A stretch of DNA of 64,000 nt, from positions 1-64,000 of the forward strand of contig CAJLIR010000002.1 of the NCBI GenBank assembly GCA_905206805.1, read 5' to 3'. This document shows positions 56,022-63,126 of the stretch, piece after piece. Below the pieces are notes generated by a model. The model worked only from the letters and a program-made list of their open reading frames with translations, was not told the origin of the DNA and searched no databases. The translations under genes and the position numbers were made by a program. Every line of letters begins with the position of its first letter. Position 1 is the stretch's first letter. This DNA is from an uncultured Caryophanales bacterium (GTDB lineage Bacteria > Bacillota_I > Bacilli_A > RF39 > UBA660).

Positions 56022-56087
56022 ATGAAAAATTTACAAGTTATAAATAATGCAGAATTAATCACTACTCCTAATTTATTAAACTTTTAG
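56022..56087 (+). CDS. 21-residue leader peptide
   Basis: ATG preceded by AAAGGAG. The peptide starts MKNLQVINNAELITTPN and ends in LLNF before a TAG stop. Codons 8-13 contain the first arm of a long inverted repeat whose second arm also belongs to a terminator hairpin. The arrangement of a short translated ORF, antiterminator and terminator is that of a ribosome-controlled attenuator. The peptide is not enriched in one amino acid, so control by general translation or by an antibiotic fits better than by an amino acid. Confidence 0.7.
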   Translation: MKNLQVINNAELITTPNLLNF

Positions 56088-56138
56088 GAATATTCTTTTA
56101 GATTATAAAATTAATTCTGCATTATGCAGAATTTTTTT
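56044..56138 (+). promoter_or_regulatory. Transcription attenuator with mutually exclusive hairpins
   Basis: Arm 1 (56044-56059, inside the leader ORF) pairs perfectly with arm 2 (56110-56125), 16 bp. Arm 2 can instead pair from 56113-56121 with 56125-56133, a 9-bp stem with loop TTA followed by seven T: an intrinsic terminator. The two cannot coexist. A ribosome covering arm 1 frees arm 2 for the terminator; absence or early stalling of a ribosome would let arm 1 capture arm 2 and allow readthrough. Confidence 0.8.
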
Positions 56139-56155
56139 GTTAGGAGGATATTAAA

Positions 56156-56911
56156 ATGATAATGAAATTAAATATTAATGATAGAACAGCACTAGCTATC
56201 AAAAATAATACTAAAAGAGTAGAGATTAGAGCAAATAAAGAAAATAGTGAGCATGATTATGGCAAGTTAAGACAAAACGATATTATAGAATTTACTAGTA
56301 ATAATTTAGGTGTATTTTATGTTAAAGTTAAAGAGATAAATCATTATAATTCATTAGAAGAACTTTTTACTTTAGAAGGTACAAGATATACAACTTCATC
56401 TACTAATGATAAAGAAGAAGCAATTAGAAATATTAGTAAACTTGATGGATATCAAGATGCTATTAAGAAAAATGGTGTATACGCTATTCATATAGAATAC
56501 TTATATAGTGAAAATACTGCTTGGGAAGAATTATATGAAAAGGCAAAGAGTGTTAGAAATCCAAGAAATGTATCAGGTATGATTAGTGCAGGACAAGTTG
56601 GCGCAGCAATATTAACTAAAAATCATAATATTTATACTGGAGTATGTATTGATACAGCTTCAACACTTGGTATGTGTGGAGAGCGAAATGCTATTGCCAA
56701 TATGATTACAAATGGAGAAAATGAGATTATTAAACTAGTATGCGTTGATTCTAAAGGTAATGTAGGTTCACCGTGTGGGGCATGTAGAGAATATATGATG
56801 CAACTTTCTAAGAATAGTAAGGATATTGAGATACTAAAAAATATTGATACTAAAGAAATAGTGAGATTAGAAGAATTAATTCCTGATTGGTGGGGTAAGA
56901 CACGTGTATAA
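56156..56911 (+). CDS. ASCH domain fused to a cytidine/blasticidin deaminase-like domain
   Basis: 251 residues, AGGAGG upstream. Residues 1-120 resemble ASCH domains (KLNINDRTALAIKNNTKRVE, LRQNDIIEFTSNNLGVFYVKV, NHYNSLEELF), which bind RNA or nucleosides. Residues 125-251 are a zinc deaminase: C174-G-E176 in MCGERNAIANM and C207, C210 in SPCGACRE, with Cys where many family members have His or Cys. Size and PCGAC spacing resemble cytidine and blasticidin-S deaminases. First gene after the attenuator; resistance to a nucleoside antibiotic or nucleoside salvage are both possible. Confidence 0.8.
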   Translation: MIMKLNINDRTALAIKNNTKRVEIRANKENSEHDYGKLRQNDIIEFTSNNLGVFYVKVKEINHYNSLEELFTLEGTRYTTSSTNDKEEAIRNISKLDGYQDAIKKNGVYAIHIEYLYSENTAWEELYEKAKSVRNPRNVSGMISAGQVGAAILTKNHNIYTGVCIDTASTLGMCGERNAIANMITNGENEIIKLVCVDSKGNVGSPCGACREYMMQLSKNSKDIEILKNIDTKEIVRLEELIPDWWGKTRV

Positions 56912-56923
56912 TAAACTTAAAAG

Positions 56924-57268
56924 ATGACATTTAGGATAGATGCAGATAAATTAGTTGTTCTTGTTTTAAACGGTAAGAAGACAGCAACAACATCTTTGTA
57001 TGAATTTGATAGTTTACCTATAGTAGGTGATGTATCTATACTTACTGATTCAAATAATAATGATATGTGTATATTAGAAACAAAAGAAGTTATTGTAACT
57101 GAATTTAAGAATATTACTTGGGATTTAGCAAAATTAGAAGGAGAAAATAAATCTTTAGAAGAATGGATAAAAGTTCATATAGATTACTTTAGTAAAATAA
57201 ATACTAATTTTAATGATAATACTAAAGTAATATTTGAAATATTTGAAGTAATAGAAAAATTTAAGTAG
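56924..57268 (+). CDS. Stand-alone ASCH domain protein
   Basis: 114 residues. Motifs LNGKKTATTSLYEFDSLPIV, GDVSILTDSN, CILETKEVIVTEFKNITWDL and EGENKSLEEWIKVHIDYF match ASCH proteins of the longer clade, in which Lys of GKKTAT and Glu of EGE lie in the putative active site. Some ASCH proteins (YqfB) hydrolyse N4-acetylcytidine. Two different ASCH genes in a row point to a nucleoside substrate for the cluster. Weak ribosome binding site. Confidence 0.85.
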   Translation: MTFRIDADKLVVLVLNGKKTATTSLYEFDSLPIVGDVSILTDSNNNDMCILETKEVIVTEFKNITWDLAKLEGENKSLEEWIKVHIDYFSKINTNFNDNTKVIFEIFEVIEKFK

Positions 57269-57283
57269 AAAGGAGAGACAAAC

Positions 57284-57826
57284 ATGAAGATATTATTTAT
57301 ATCAGATATACATGGTATTAATATTAATTTAAAAAAAATAGAAAAAGTTATTGAAAAAGAAAAAATAGATAAATTAGTAGTTCTTGGTGATTTATATTAT
57401 GCCGGTCCTACGTATAATCAAAAGTATGAAGTTAATAGTATGAATGTTAAAGATACATTAACTAAATATTCAGATAAAATTATTTGTTTAAAAGGTAATT
57501 GTGATTCAGACGTTGATATTAAAGCAAGTGATTTTCCAATTTGTAATAATTTAGCTTTAATATGTGTAGATGGGTTAGATATTTATTTAACTCATGGTAA
57601 TGAATATAATTTAGAAAAGAATAGAAAATTTAACAGAAAAGGTATATTGGTATATGGTCATGAACACATACCTTATATAAAAAAAGAAAAAGATATGGTA
57701 TATATCAATGTTGGTTCAATATCTATACCTAAAGAAAACAATAATCCTACATATATGATGTATGAAAATAGAAAATTTACTATTTATGATATAGAAGAAA
57801 ATATATTTGATAGTATAGAAATATAA
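57284..57826 (+). CDS. Calcineurin-like metallophosphoesterase (YfcE/MJ0936 type)
   Basis: 180 residues, AAAGGAGAG upstream. The metal-binding motifs are in order: SDIHG, GDLYYAG, GNCDSD, THGNEYN and YGHEHIPY. Members are small phosphodiesterases of mostly unknown natural substrate. In this cluster a cyclic or linear nucleotide is a reasonable guess. Confidence 0.9.
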   Translation: MKILFISDIHGININLKKIEKVIEKEKIDKLVVLGDLYYAGPTYNQKYEVNSMNVKDTLTKYSDKIICLKGNCDSDVDIKASDFPICNNLALICVDGLDIYLTHGNEYNLEKNRKFNRKGILVYGHEHIPYIKKEKDMVYINVGSISIPKENNNPTYMMYENRKFTIYDIEENIFDSIEI

Positions 57827-57840
57827 AATGGAGGATGTAA

Positions 57841-58464
57841 ATGAATTTAATTGGTAGTAGAACTATAGAAACTGAAAGATTAATATTAAGAAGTTCTAAG
57901 ATGGAAGAACAAAAAAGATTATGGGAGATATTAATGATTCCAGAAGTAAATAAATGGTATTTAACAGGTGCCAAAAAACATGCTAATAATCCTAGCCACT
58001 GGGCTTGGGAGAATCAAGAGAAATTCTATAAATCTAAAGTTGATAAAGCAGATAATAATGATGTATTTGTATGGAGTGTATTTTTAAAACCAGAATATAC
58101 GAATAGTGGTTATGAAGAAGTAATTGGACAAGTATCTGCTCAAGAAAATGGAGAAGATATTACTATTCGTGATGTAGGTTGGTATATGGATCCGGCTTAT
58201 CAAGGAAAAGGCTATGCAACAGAAGCTGCTAAAGCAATGATAGATTATATGTTTAGCGAAGTAGAAATAAATGGTATTTCTTCAGGTGCTGTAAAAGATA
58301 ATATAAGATCTTGTAGAATGTTTGAAAAATTAGGGTTTAATAAAATTGGTGAAATAGAAGAAGAGTCACCTTATACATTTTATGATGGAATATTAACTTT
58401 TTCTAAATACGAATTAACTAAGGAGTATTATTTTAATAATGAAAATAATAGAGTACGAAGATAA
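57841..58464 (+). CDS. GNAT acetyltransferase (RimJ/RimL-like)
   Basis: 207 residues, GGAGG upstream. It opens SRTIETERLILRSS, typical of the RimJ/RimL branch, with the acetyl-CoA loop in DPAYQGKGYATEAAKAMIDY and the C-terminal RSCRMFEKLGFNKIGE. Probably acetylates an amino group on a protein or small molecule. The end overlaps the next gene by 26 bases. Confidence 0.9.
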   Translation: MNLIGSRTIETERLILRSSKMEEQKRLWEILMIPEVNKWYLTGAKKHANNPSHWAWENQEKFYKSKVDKADNNDVFVWSVFLKPEYTNSGYEEVIGQVSAQENGEDITIRDVGWYMDPAYQGKGYATEAAKAMIDYMFSEVEINGISSGAVKDNIRSCRMFEKLGFNKIGEIEEESPYTFYDGILTFSKYELTKEYYFNNENNRVRR

Positions 58465-58927
58465 ATATTTAGAAGATGTTAAAGACTTGTTAGTTGAACT
58501 TGAAAAGTATATTTTATCTATTGATAAAGATAATTTAGATCAACTACATCCAGAATATAGAGAAAAAATGGCAATTTTAGATTTAGAAGAAGTTAAAAAT
58601 AATAATGGTAAATGTTATATAGCAGTTGAAAATGATAAAGCAGTAGGTTTAATTATGGGATGTATTTTTCCATATGATGAATATGATTATCTTGATTATA
58701 AATGCCCTAAAAGAGGAGAAATAACTGAATTAGTAGTTTCCAAAAATGTAAGAAGTAAAGGTATAGGCAATATGCTTATGAATAAAATGGAAGAATATTT
58801 TAAATCATTGGGTTGTGAATATATTTTAGTAGATGTATTTGCTTATAATGATAATGCTATTAAGTTTTATGATAAAAGTGGATATCATTCAAGAATGTAT
58901 ACAAATATAAAAAAGATTGGGGATTAA
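58439..58927 (+). CDS. GNAT acetyltransferase, second copy type
   Basis: 162 residues, unrelated in detail to its neighbour. Acetyl-CoA motif VVSKNVRSKGIGNMLMNKM and C-terminal NDNAIKFYDKSGYHSRMY. It overlaps the preceding GNAT gene and is followed by another overlapping gene, so translation is coupled. Similar enzymes modify aminoglycosides, streptothricin-like compounds or protein N-termini; the target is unknown. Confidence 0.88.
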   Translation: MKIIEYEDKYLEDVKDLLVELEKYILSIDKDNLDQLHPEYREKMAILDLEEVKNNNGKCYIAVENDKAVGLIMGCIFPYDEYDYLDYKCPKRGEITELVVSKNVRSKGIGNMLMNKMEEYFKSLGCEYILVDVFAYNDNAIKFYDKSGYHSRMYTNIKKIGD

Positions 58928-58928
58928 T

Positions 58929-59324
58929 ATGACATTTAAAGAATTTTATATATCAGATAAAAATGGTAAAAGTAATTGTGTGATAAGAAGCTTATGTAAG
59001 ATTTTAAATAAAGAATATAATGATGTTTATAATGACTTATGTAAAATTGCTGAAGATTTAAAGTGTGATTCATTTAATGATATACCAGTATTTGAAAAAT
59101 ATATGGAAGATAATAATATTTTTAATATTGACTATAATAAAGATATTATGATTAAAGATTTAAATTTGAATGATAATTCATATGTTGTGTTTTGTTGGAA
59201 TAAGAAAGATTATTATCATATGATTTCAATTATTGATAATGTTATATATGATAAAAATTTTGATTGTATGAATCTATATGTTATATCCATTTATAAAAAA
59301 AATGAAATATGTCAAAATACTTGA
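58929..59324 (+). CDS. Small protein with Cys/His pair resembling papain-like peptidases
   Basis: 131 residues from ATG 58929 (GGGG five bases before); an in-frame TTG at 58917 is less likely. The N-terminal GKSNCVIRSLCKILNKEYND resembles the 'NCVIRAL' segment seen in small C39-like proteins of phages and mobile elements, and HMISIIDNVIYDKNFDC supplies a later His and Asp. A Cys-His-Asp catalytic set is therefore possible. Function unknown. Confidence 0.6.
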   Translation: MTFKEFYISDKNGKSNCVIRSLCKILNKEYNDVYNDLCKIAEDLKCDSFNDIPVFEKYMEDNNIFNIDYNKDIMIKDLNLNDNSYVVFCWNKKDYYHMISIIDNVIYDKNFDCMNLYVISIYKKNEICQNT

Positions 59325-59422
59325 TTTTTATTAAAAAAAGTAATAGAATAAGTGATAAATTAATTCGTGGTAGTTGTGGAGGAGGAGGGCCTAGTTTTAT
59401 AGTCTCTCTTTTTTGCTTATAA
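59309..59422 (+). CDS. Candidate 37-residue Gly/Cys peptide (possible RiPP precursor)
   Basis: A short ORF overlapping the previous gene's end by 16 bases. The polar, basic N-terminal half (MSKYLIFIKKSNRISDKLIR) is followed by a sharply different core, GSCGGGGPSFIVSLFCL. A leader/core division with two Cys and a glycine run is typical of peptides modified after translation, and a glycosyltransferase and a radical SAM gene follow. Against it: the ribosome binding site is poor and the core's DNA can fold as a terminator. Confidence 0.3.
   Translation: MSKYLIFIKKSNRISDKLIRGSCGGGGPSFIVSLFCL
59385..59414 (+). terminator. Possible intrinsic terminator inside the cluster
   Basis: GAGGGCCTA (59385-59393) pairs with TAGTCTCTC (59400-59408) with one mismatch and one G-T, followed by TTTTTT. 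It may divide the cluster into two transcripts, or the DNA may instead encode the core of the short peptide. Confidence 0.5.
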
Positions 59423-59449
59423 ATGAATATAACAAGGGCTGGTGGTTAT

Positions 59450-60307
59450 ATGAAAAAGGTAAGTATTATAATACCAATATATAATGGAGAAAGATATATT
59501 GATAAATGTCTTGATTCTATTTTTAATCAAACATGTGATAATTATGAAATTATTGCTATTGATGATAATAGTTGTGATAATTCTTATAAAACACTTATGC
59601 AATATAAGGATAAAATAAAACTGTACAAAATATCTAAACATGATCCAGGTGCTGTAAGAAATTTTGGATTAACTAAATGTACAGGAGATTTAATTATTTT
59701 TTTAGATATAGATGATACTATTAATCAAAAATTAATTGAAACTATTAATGAATACGATGATGTTGAATATGATATGCTTAGATTTCAAGCGGTTATGATT
59801 GATAATAATAAGAATATTGTGGAAGAATTTGTTACTAAAAATATTGGAATATATAAAGGTCTTGATTTTTTAAATTTATGTGCAGTTAATAATGAAATAT
59901 ATAGTCCTTCTTGGCTATACTGTTATAGTAGACAGTTTTGGGAGAATAACAATTTTAAATTTTTACAAGGTAAAACACAAGAGGATTTTGGCCTAACTTC
60001 TTATCAATTGTACAAAGCATCTACAGTTATATCGATTCCATATATTGGATACTATTATTACAAATCAAATAATAGCATTATGAGAAATGATGACTATGAA
60101 AAAATCAAAAAGAAAGCAATGGATGTCTTGTATCATACAGAATCACATTATAATAATTTTATTCTAGATATTCCAGATTACAACATAAGAAGAAACATTA
60201 TTAATTATTTTATAAACGTATTAGAGCATAAGAAAGAATATTTAGATACTGATGATAAAAAAGAATATGACAGTATTATAAAAGTTAAAAAGAAAGAATG
60301 GTTTTAA
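59450..60307 (+). CDS. Family 2 glycosyltransferase
   Basis: 285 residues from ATG 59450; an earlier in-frame ATG at 59423 has no ribosome binding site and GGTGG precedes the chosen one. It begins KKVSIIIPIYNGERYIDKCL and DNYEIIAIDDNS, with the metal-binding LIIFLDIDDT and a later ...TQEDFGLTSY. A typical GT-A inverting transferase without membrane segments. It may use the sugar nucleotide made by the enzyme at 61991. Confidence 0.9.
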   Translation: MKKVSIIIPIYNGERYIDKCLDSIFNQTCDNYEIIAIDDNSCDNSYKTLMQYKDKIKLYKISKHDPGAVRNFGLTKCTGDLIIFLDIDDTINQKLIETINEYDDVEYDMLRFQAVMIDNNKNIVEEFVTKNIGIYKGLDFLNLCAVNNEIYSPSWLYCYSRQFWENNNFKFLQGKTQEDFGLTSYQLYKASTVISIPYIGYYYYKSNNSIMRNDDYEKIKKKAMDVLYHTESHYNNFILDIPDYNIRRNIINYFINVLEHKKEYLDTDDKKEYDSIIKVKKKEWF

Positions 60308-60308
60308 A

Positions 60309-61982
60309 ATGAATGTTAAATATTTTTTAGATAATTATTATGATAAAGCAATTGAACTAAAAAAGAATTTTAAGATAACAGAAGACAAAAACTGGAACGC
60401 TATTACAGTTCTAGGCGAGATGAATACACAACTAGGACATTTTTGTTTACTTATGTTAGAACATAAAGAATATAAAGAAGTAGGAAGAAATATTTATGAT
60501 ATTGGAGATGAATTATCTGATATTGTACTTCAAATAGTAGCGCTTGCATGGAAACTTAAATTAAATTTAAAAGAGTACGAGTATAATTATAAAAAAGTAG
60601 AGTTTTCATCTATAAATGATGCAATATTATCATTCAATGTAGTATATGGGCAAGTGTCAGAAATAATACTTGAAAAATATAAATATAGACATTATAAAAT
60701 TAGATATGAATTTTCAAAAGTGAATGATTTTATATTATATAAACTTGCTAACATGTTGGAAATTATATTTAATATAGCTAATGTCTTAAATGTAAATATG
60801 GCTCATGAATTTGATTTAATGCTTAATGATGCCAATAAGTTTTTAGATAGATTTGCTAAAGTAAAAGAAGCAAAATTTTATCCAATTGTAGATGTACATG
60901 CTACATGGATGGTACTTAATCCTGTTCAAGGATGCCCAAAACAATGTAAATATTGCTTTTTAAGGGAAAGAAAGCTTAATTTAGTACAACCAAAGGTGTT
61001 AGCATCTCCTGAAAATGCTGTTAAGTTGCTATTAAAAAGTAAATTTTATATAAAAGATATTCCACTATGTTTATTATCTCAAACAGATGGTTTTTCTACA
61101 CCAGATAATATTGAATATTTAAAACAATTAGTAACTATATTAATGGAAAAAAATGTTGAAAATCCAATTGTATTTATTACTAAATGTAAAATACCAGAAG
61201 ATTTTATAAAATTTATAGATAATTATGAAAAACAAGGTAAAAAATTTATATTCTTTTTAAGTTATTCAGGATTTGATAAAGATATAGAAGTTGGAGTAAA
61301 TAGAAAAGATATAGAAAATAATTTTATTACATTGCATAAGTATAATAAAACTATTATTCATTATTGGAGACCATTTATGCCTTCTAATAGTAGAAAAGAA
61401 GATATAAATAGAATATATAACTTTGTTAAAAAATATGCTGTTGCATCTGTAGCAATTGGTCTTAAAATTACAGATGAAATAATAGATCATATTGAATGGA
61501 ACGAATTAAGGAATCATAGGAAAGAAGCATTAAAAGCAGATAATGTTTGGGATAAGAATGCTTATGAATATGTTTGGAAACATCTTAAAGACGAAAGTGA
61601 TTATCCAATTTATCAAACTACATCATGTGCCTTAGCAGTTGCTTTATCTAAACCAGATAGAAAGTTCTTTTATAATAGTGACATTTGTAAGTGTAATAAA
61701 TGTCCTAATTACCAAAGAAATCTTTGTAAAAAAAAGAATGATAATTTAAAAATGGTTAGTAAAAATGATGTAAAAAAACTAATCAAAAAATTAGGAAAAG
61801 AAATAGATTTAAAAGATATTGAACTAAAAGATAACATGATAATACTTAGAAATATAATATTGTCTTTGAATGAAATATCATATATTACTGAAATACTACA
61901 ACATCAGGTATTGGTTATGAAAAAAGAAGATGACTACTACTGGAATACATCTATTAATAATAGTAGTATCTTAAAGGTATAG
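60309..61982 (+). CDS. MazG-like helical domain(s) fused to a radical SAM enzyme
   Basis: 557 residues, starting 1 base after the glycosyltransferase stop. Residues about 30-110 resemble MazG-type nucleotide pyrophosphohydrolases (GEMNTQLGHFCLLML, DIGDELSDIVLQIVALAWKL), and about 115-190 look like a second, degenerate copy. A radical SAM core follows, with CPKQCKYC (CX3CX2C, 209-216) in NPVQGCPKQCKYCFLRERK. Near the C-terminus a further Cys set (DICKCNKCPNYQRNLCKK) may bind an auxiliary cluster or zinc. The fusion suggests radical chemistry on a nucleotide or on something released from one. The closest known family was not identified. Confidence 0.8.
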   Translation: MNVKYFLDNYYDKAIELKKNFKITEDKNWNAITVLGEMNTQLGHFCLLMLEHKEYKEVGRNIYDIGDELSDIVLQIVALAWKLKLNLKEYEYNYKKVEFSSINDAILSFNVVYGQVSEIILEKYKYRHYKIRYEFSKVNDFILYKLANMLEIIFNIANVLNVNMAHEFDLMLNDANKFLDRFAKVKEAKFYPIVDVHATWMVLNPVQGCPKQCKYCFLRERKLNLVQPKVLASPENAVKLLLKSKFYIKDIPLCLLSQTDGFSTPDNIEYLKQLVTILMEKNVENPIVFITKCKIPEDFIKFIDNYEKQGKKFIFFLSYSGFDKDIEVGVNRKDIENNFITLHKYNKTIIHYWRPFMPSNSRKEDINRIYNFVKKYAVASVAIGLKITDEIIDHIEWNELRNHRKEALKADNVWDKNAYEYVWKHLKDESDYPIYQTTSCALAVALSKPDRKFFYNSDICKCNKCPNYQRNLCKKKNDNLKMVSKNDVKKLIKKLGKEIDLKDIELKDNMIILRNIILSLNEISYITEILQHQVLVMKKEDDYYWNTSINNSSILKV

Positions 61983-61990
61983 GAGCAATT

Positions 61991-62698
61991 ATGAAGTGTA
62001 TTATATTTGCAGGAGGAAAAGGTAGTAGAATTAGAACTGATGAAGATTTTACTCCAAAGCCATTAGTAAAAGTAGGGGATATGCCTATAATATGGCACAT
62101 TATGAAAATTTATTCTTATTATGGGTTTAAAGATTTTATAATATGCTTAGGTTATCGAATAGATTTGTTTGAAGAATTTTTTAGTACTGTTAATGAAGAT
62201 TGGAATATTAAATTAGTAGATACTGGTCTTGATACTTGTACTGGTGGAGGATTAAAAAAAGTAGAAAAATATATTGATGATGAAGATTTTGCACTTACAT
62301 ATGCAGATGCCGTATCGGATATAAATATTGATAATCTTATTGAATATCATAAAAAACATAAGAAATTACTTACTTTATCTGTATTTAAGACTAAAGAAAG
62401 ATTTGGTATATTTGAAATAAAAAACAATAAAATTAAAAACTTTAGGGAAAAAGAATTACGAGAGTGTGAATGGGTTAATGGTGGATATATGATAGCTAAT
62501 AAAAAAATATTTAGTTATCTAAGTGAGGATTCTGGGCCATTTGAAAGTGAAGTAATTGAAAGACTAATGAAGACTAATGATATCGTTGCATACAAATATG
62601 ATGGATTTTGGCAATGTATGGATTATAGAGATGAACAAAGGCAGTTAAATAAGTTAATAAAAAATGGAAAAGATGTATGGAGAAAATGGGATGAATAA
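61991..62698 (+). CDS. Sugar-phosphate nucleotidyltransferase, RfbF (glucose-1-phosphate cytidylyltransferase)-like
   Basis: 235 residues, AGGAG upstream. The N-terminal GGKGSRIRTDEDFTPKPLV is the nucleotide-binding loop. IIWHIMKIYSYYGFKDFIIC, DTGLDTCTGGGLKKV, YADAVSDINIDNLI and GFWQCMDYRDE all match the CTP-dependent RfbF group. It would make CDP-glucose or a related CDP-sugar. No CDP-glucose dehydratase is in the visible part of the cluster. The Nudix gene overlaps its end by 8 bases. Confidence 0.87.
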   Translation: MKCIIFAGGKGSRIRTDEDFTPKPLVKVGDMPIIWHIMKIYSYYGFKDFIICLGYRIDLFEEFFSTVNEDWNIKLVDTGLDTCTGGGLKKVEKYIDDEDFALTYADAVSDINIDNLIEYHKKHKKLLTLSVFKTKERFGIFEIKNNKIKNFREKELRECEWVNGGYMIANKKIFSYLSEDSGPFESEVIERLMKTNDIVAYKYDGFWQCMDYRDEQRQLNKLIKNGKDVWRKWDE

Positions 62699-63116
62699 AA
62701 TAATAATAGGTAATAAAGATAATAATATTAAATATTGCTTTAGAGAAACTTGTTTTGGAATAGTAAAGAAAAATGATAAGTTTTATATTACATCTAAAGA
62801 CGGTGACTATTCTTTAATAGGTGGTGGTCTTGAAGATGGTGAATCTCATTTGGAATGCCTAAAAAGAGAATTTATGGAAGAAGCTGGTTTAAAAATTGTA
62901 AGTATGAAAGAATTATGTATTATAGATTGCTATTGGTATACTAGAAGTAAAGTTAATATGAATTCTTTAAGTAATATTTATATAGTAGAAGTATCTGATG
63001 ATGAAAATGAACCATTAGAAAAAAATTCTGAGTTAGTAAAATGTACAAAAGAAGAACTACTTGAACGTATAGTGTTACCATATCAAAAAGAGGCAATAAA
63101 AGAATATTTTAAATAA
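62691..63116 (+). CDS. Nudix hydrolase
   Basis: 141 residues from ATG 62691, which overlaps the previous stop; an in-frame ATG at 62664 lies further inside that gene. The full Nudix box is visible: GGGLEDGESHLECLKREF followed by MEEAGL (G-x5-E-x7-REUxEExGU). Such enzymes cleave nucleoside diphosphates linked to another group, such as NDP-sugars or modified NTPs. Next to a nucleotidyltransferase it may recycle or proofread its product. Confidence 0.92.
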   Translation: MNKIIIGNKDNNIKYCFRETCFGIVKKNDKFYITSKDGDYSLIGGGLEDGESHLECLKREFMEEAGLKIVSMKELCIIDCYWYTRSKVNMNSLSNIYIVEVSDDENEPLEKNSELVKCTKEELLERIVLPYQKEAIKEYFK

Positions 63117-63126
63117 GGTGATTATT

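Noticed and set aside
59341..59449. T-box or other riboswitch before the glycosyltransferase
   Set aside because: The GGAGGAGGAGGG run suggested one, but there is no T-box AGGGTGGNACCGCG element and no stem I. The hairpin with T-run is explained as a terminator or peptide core.
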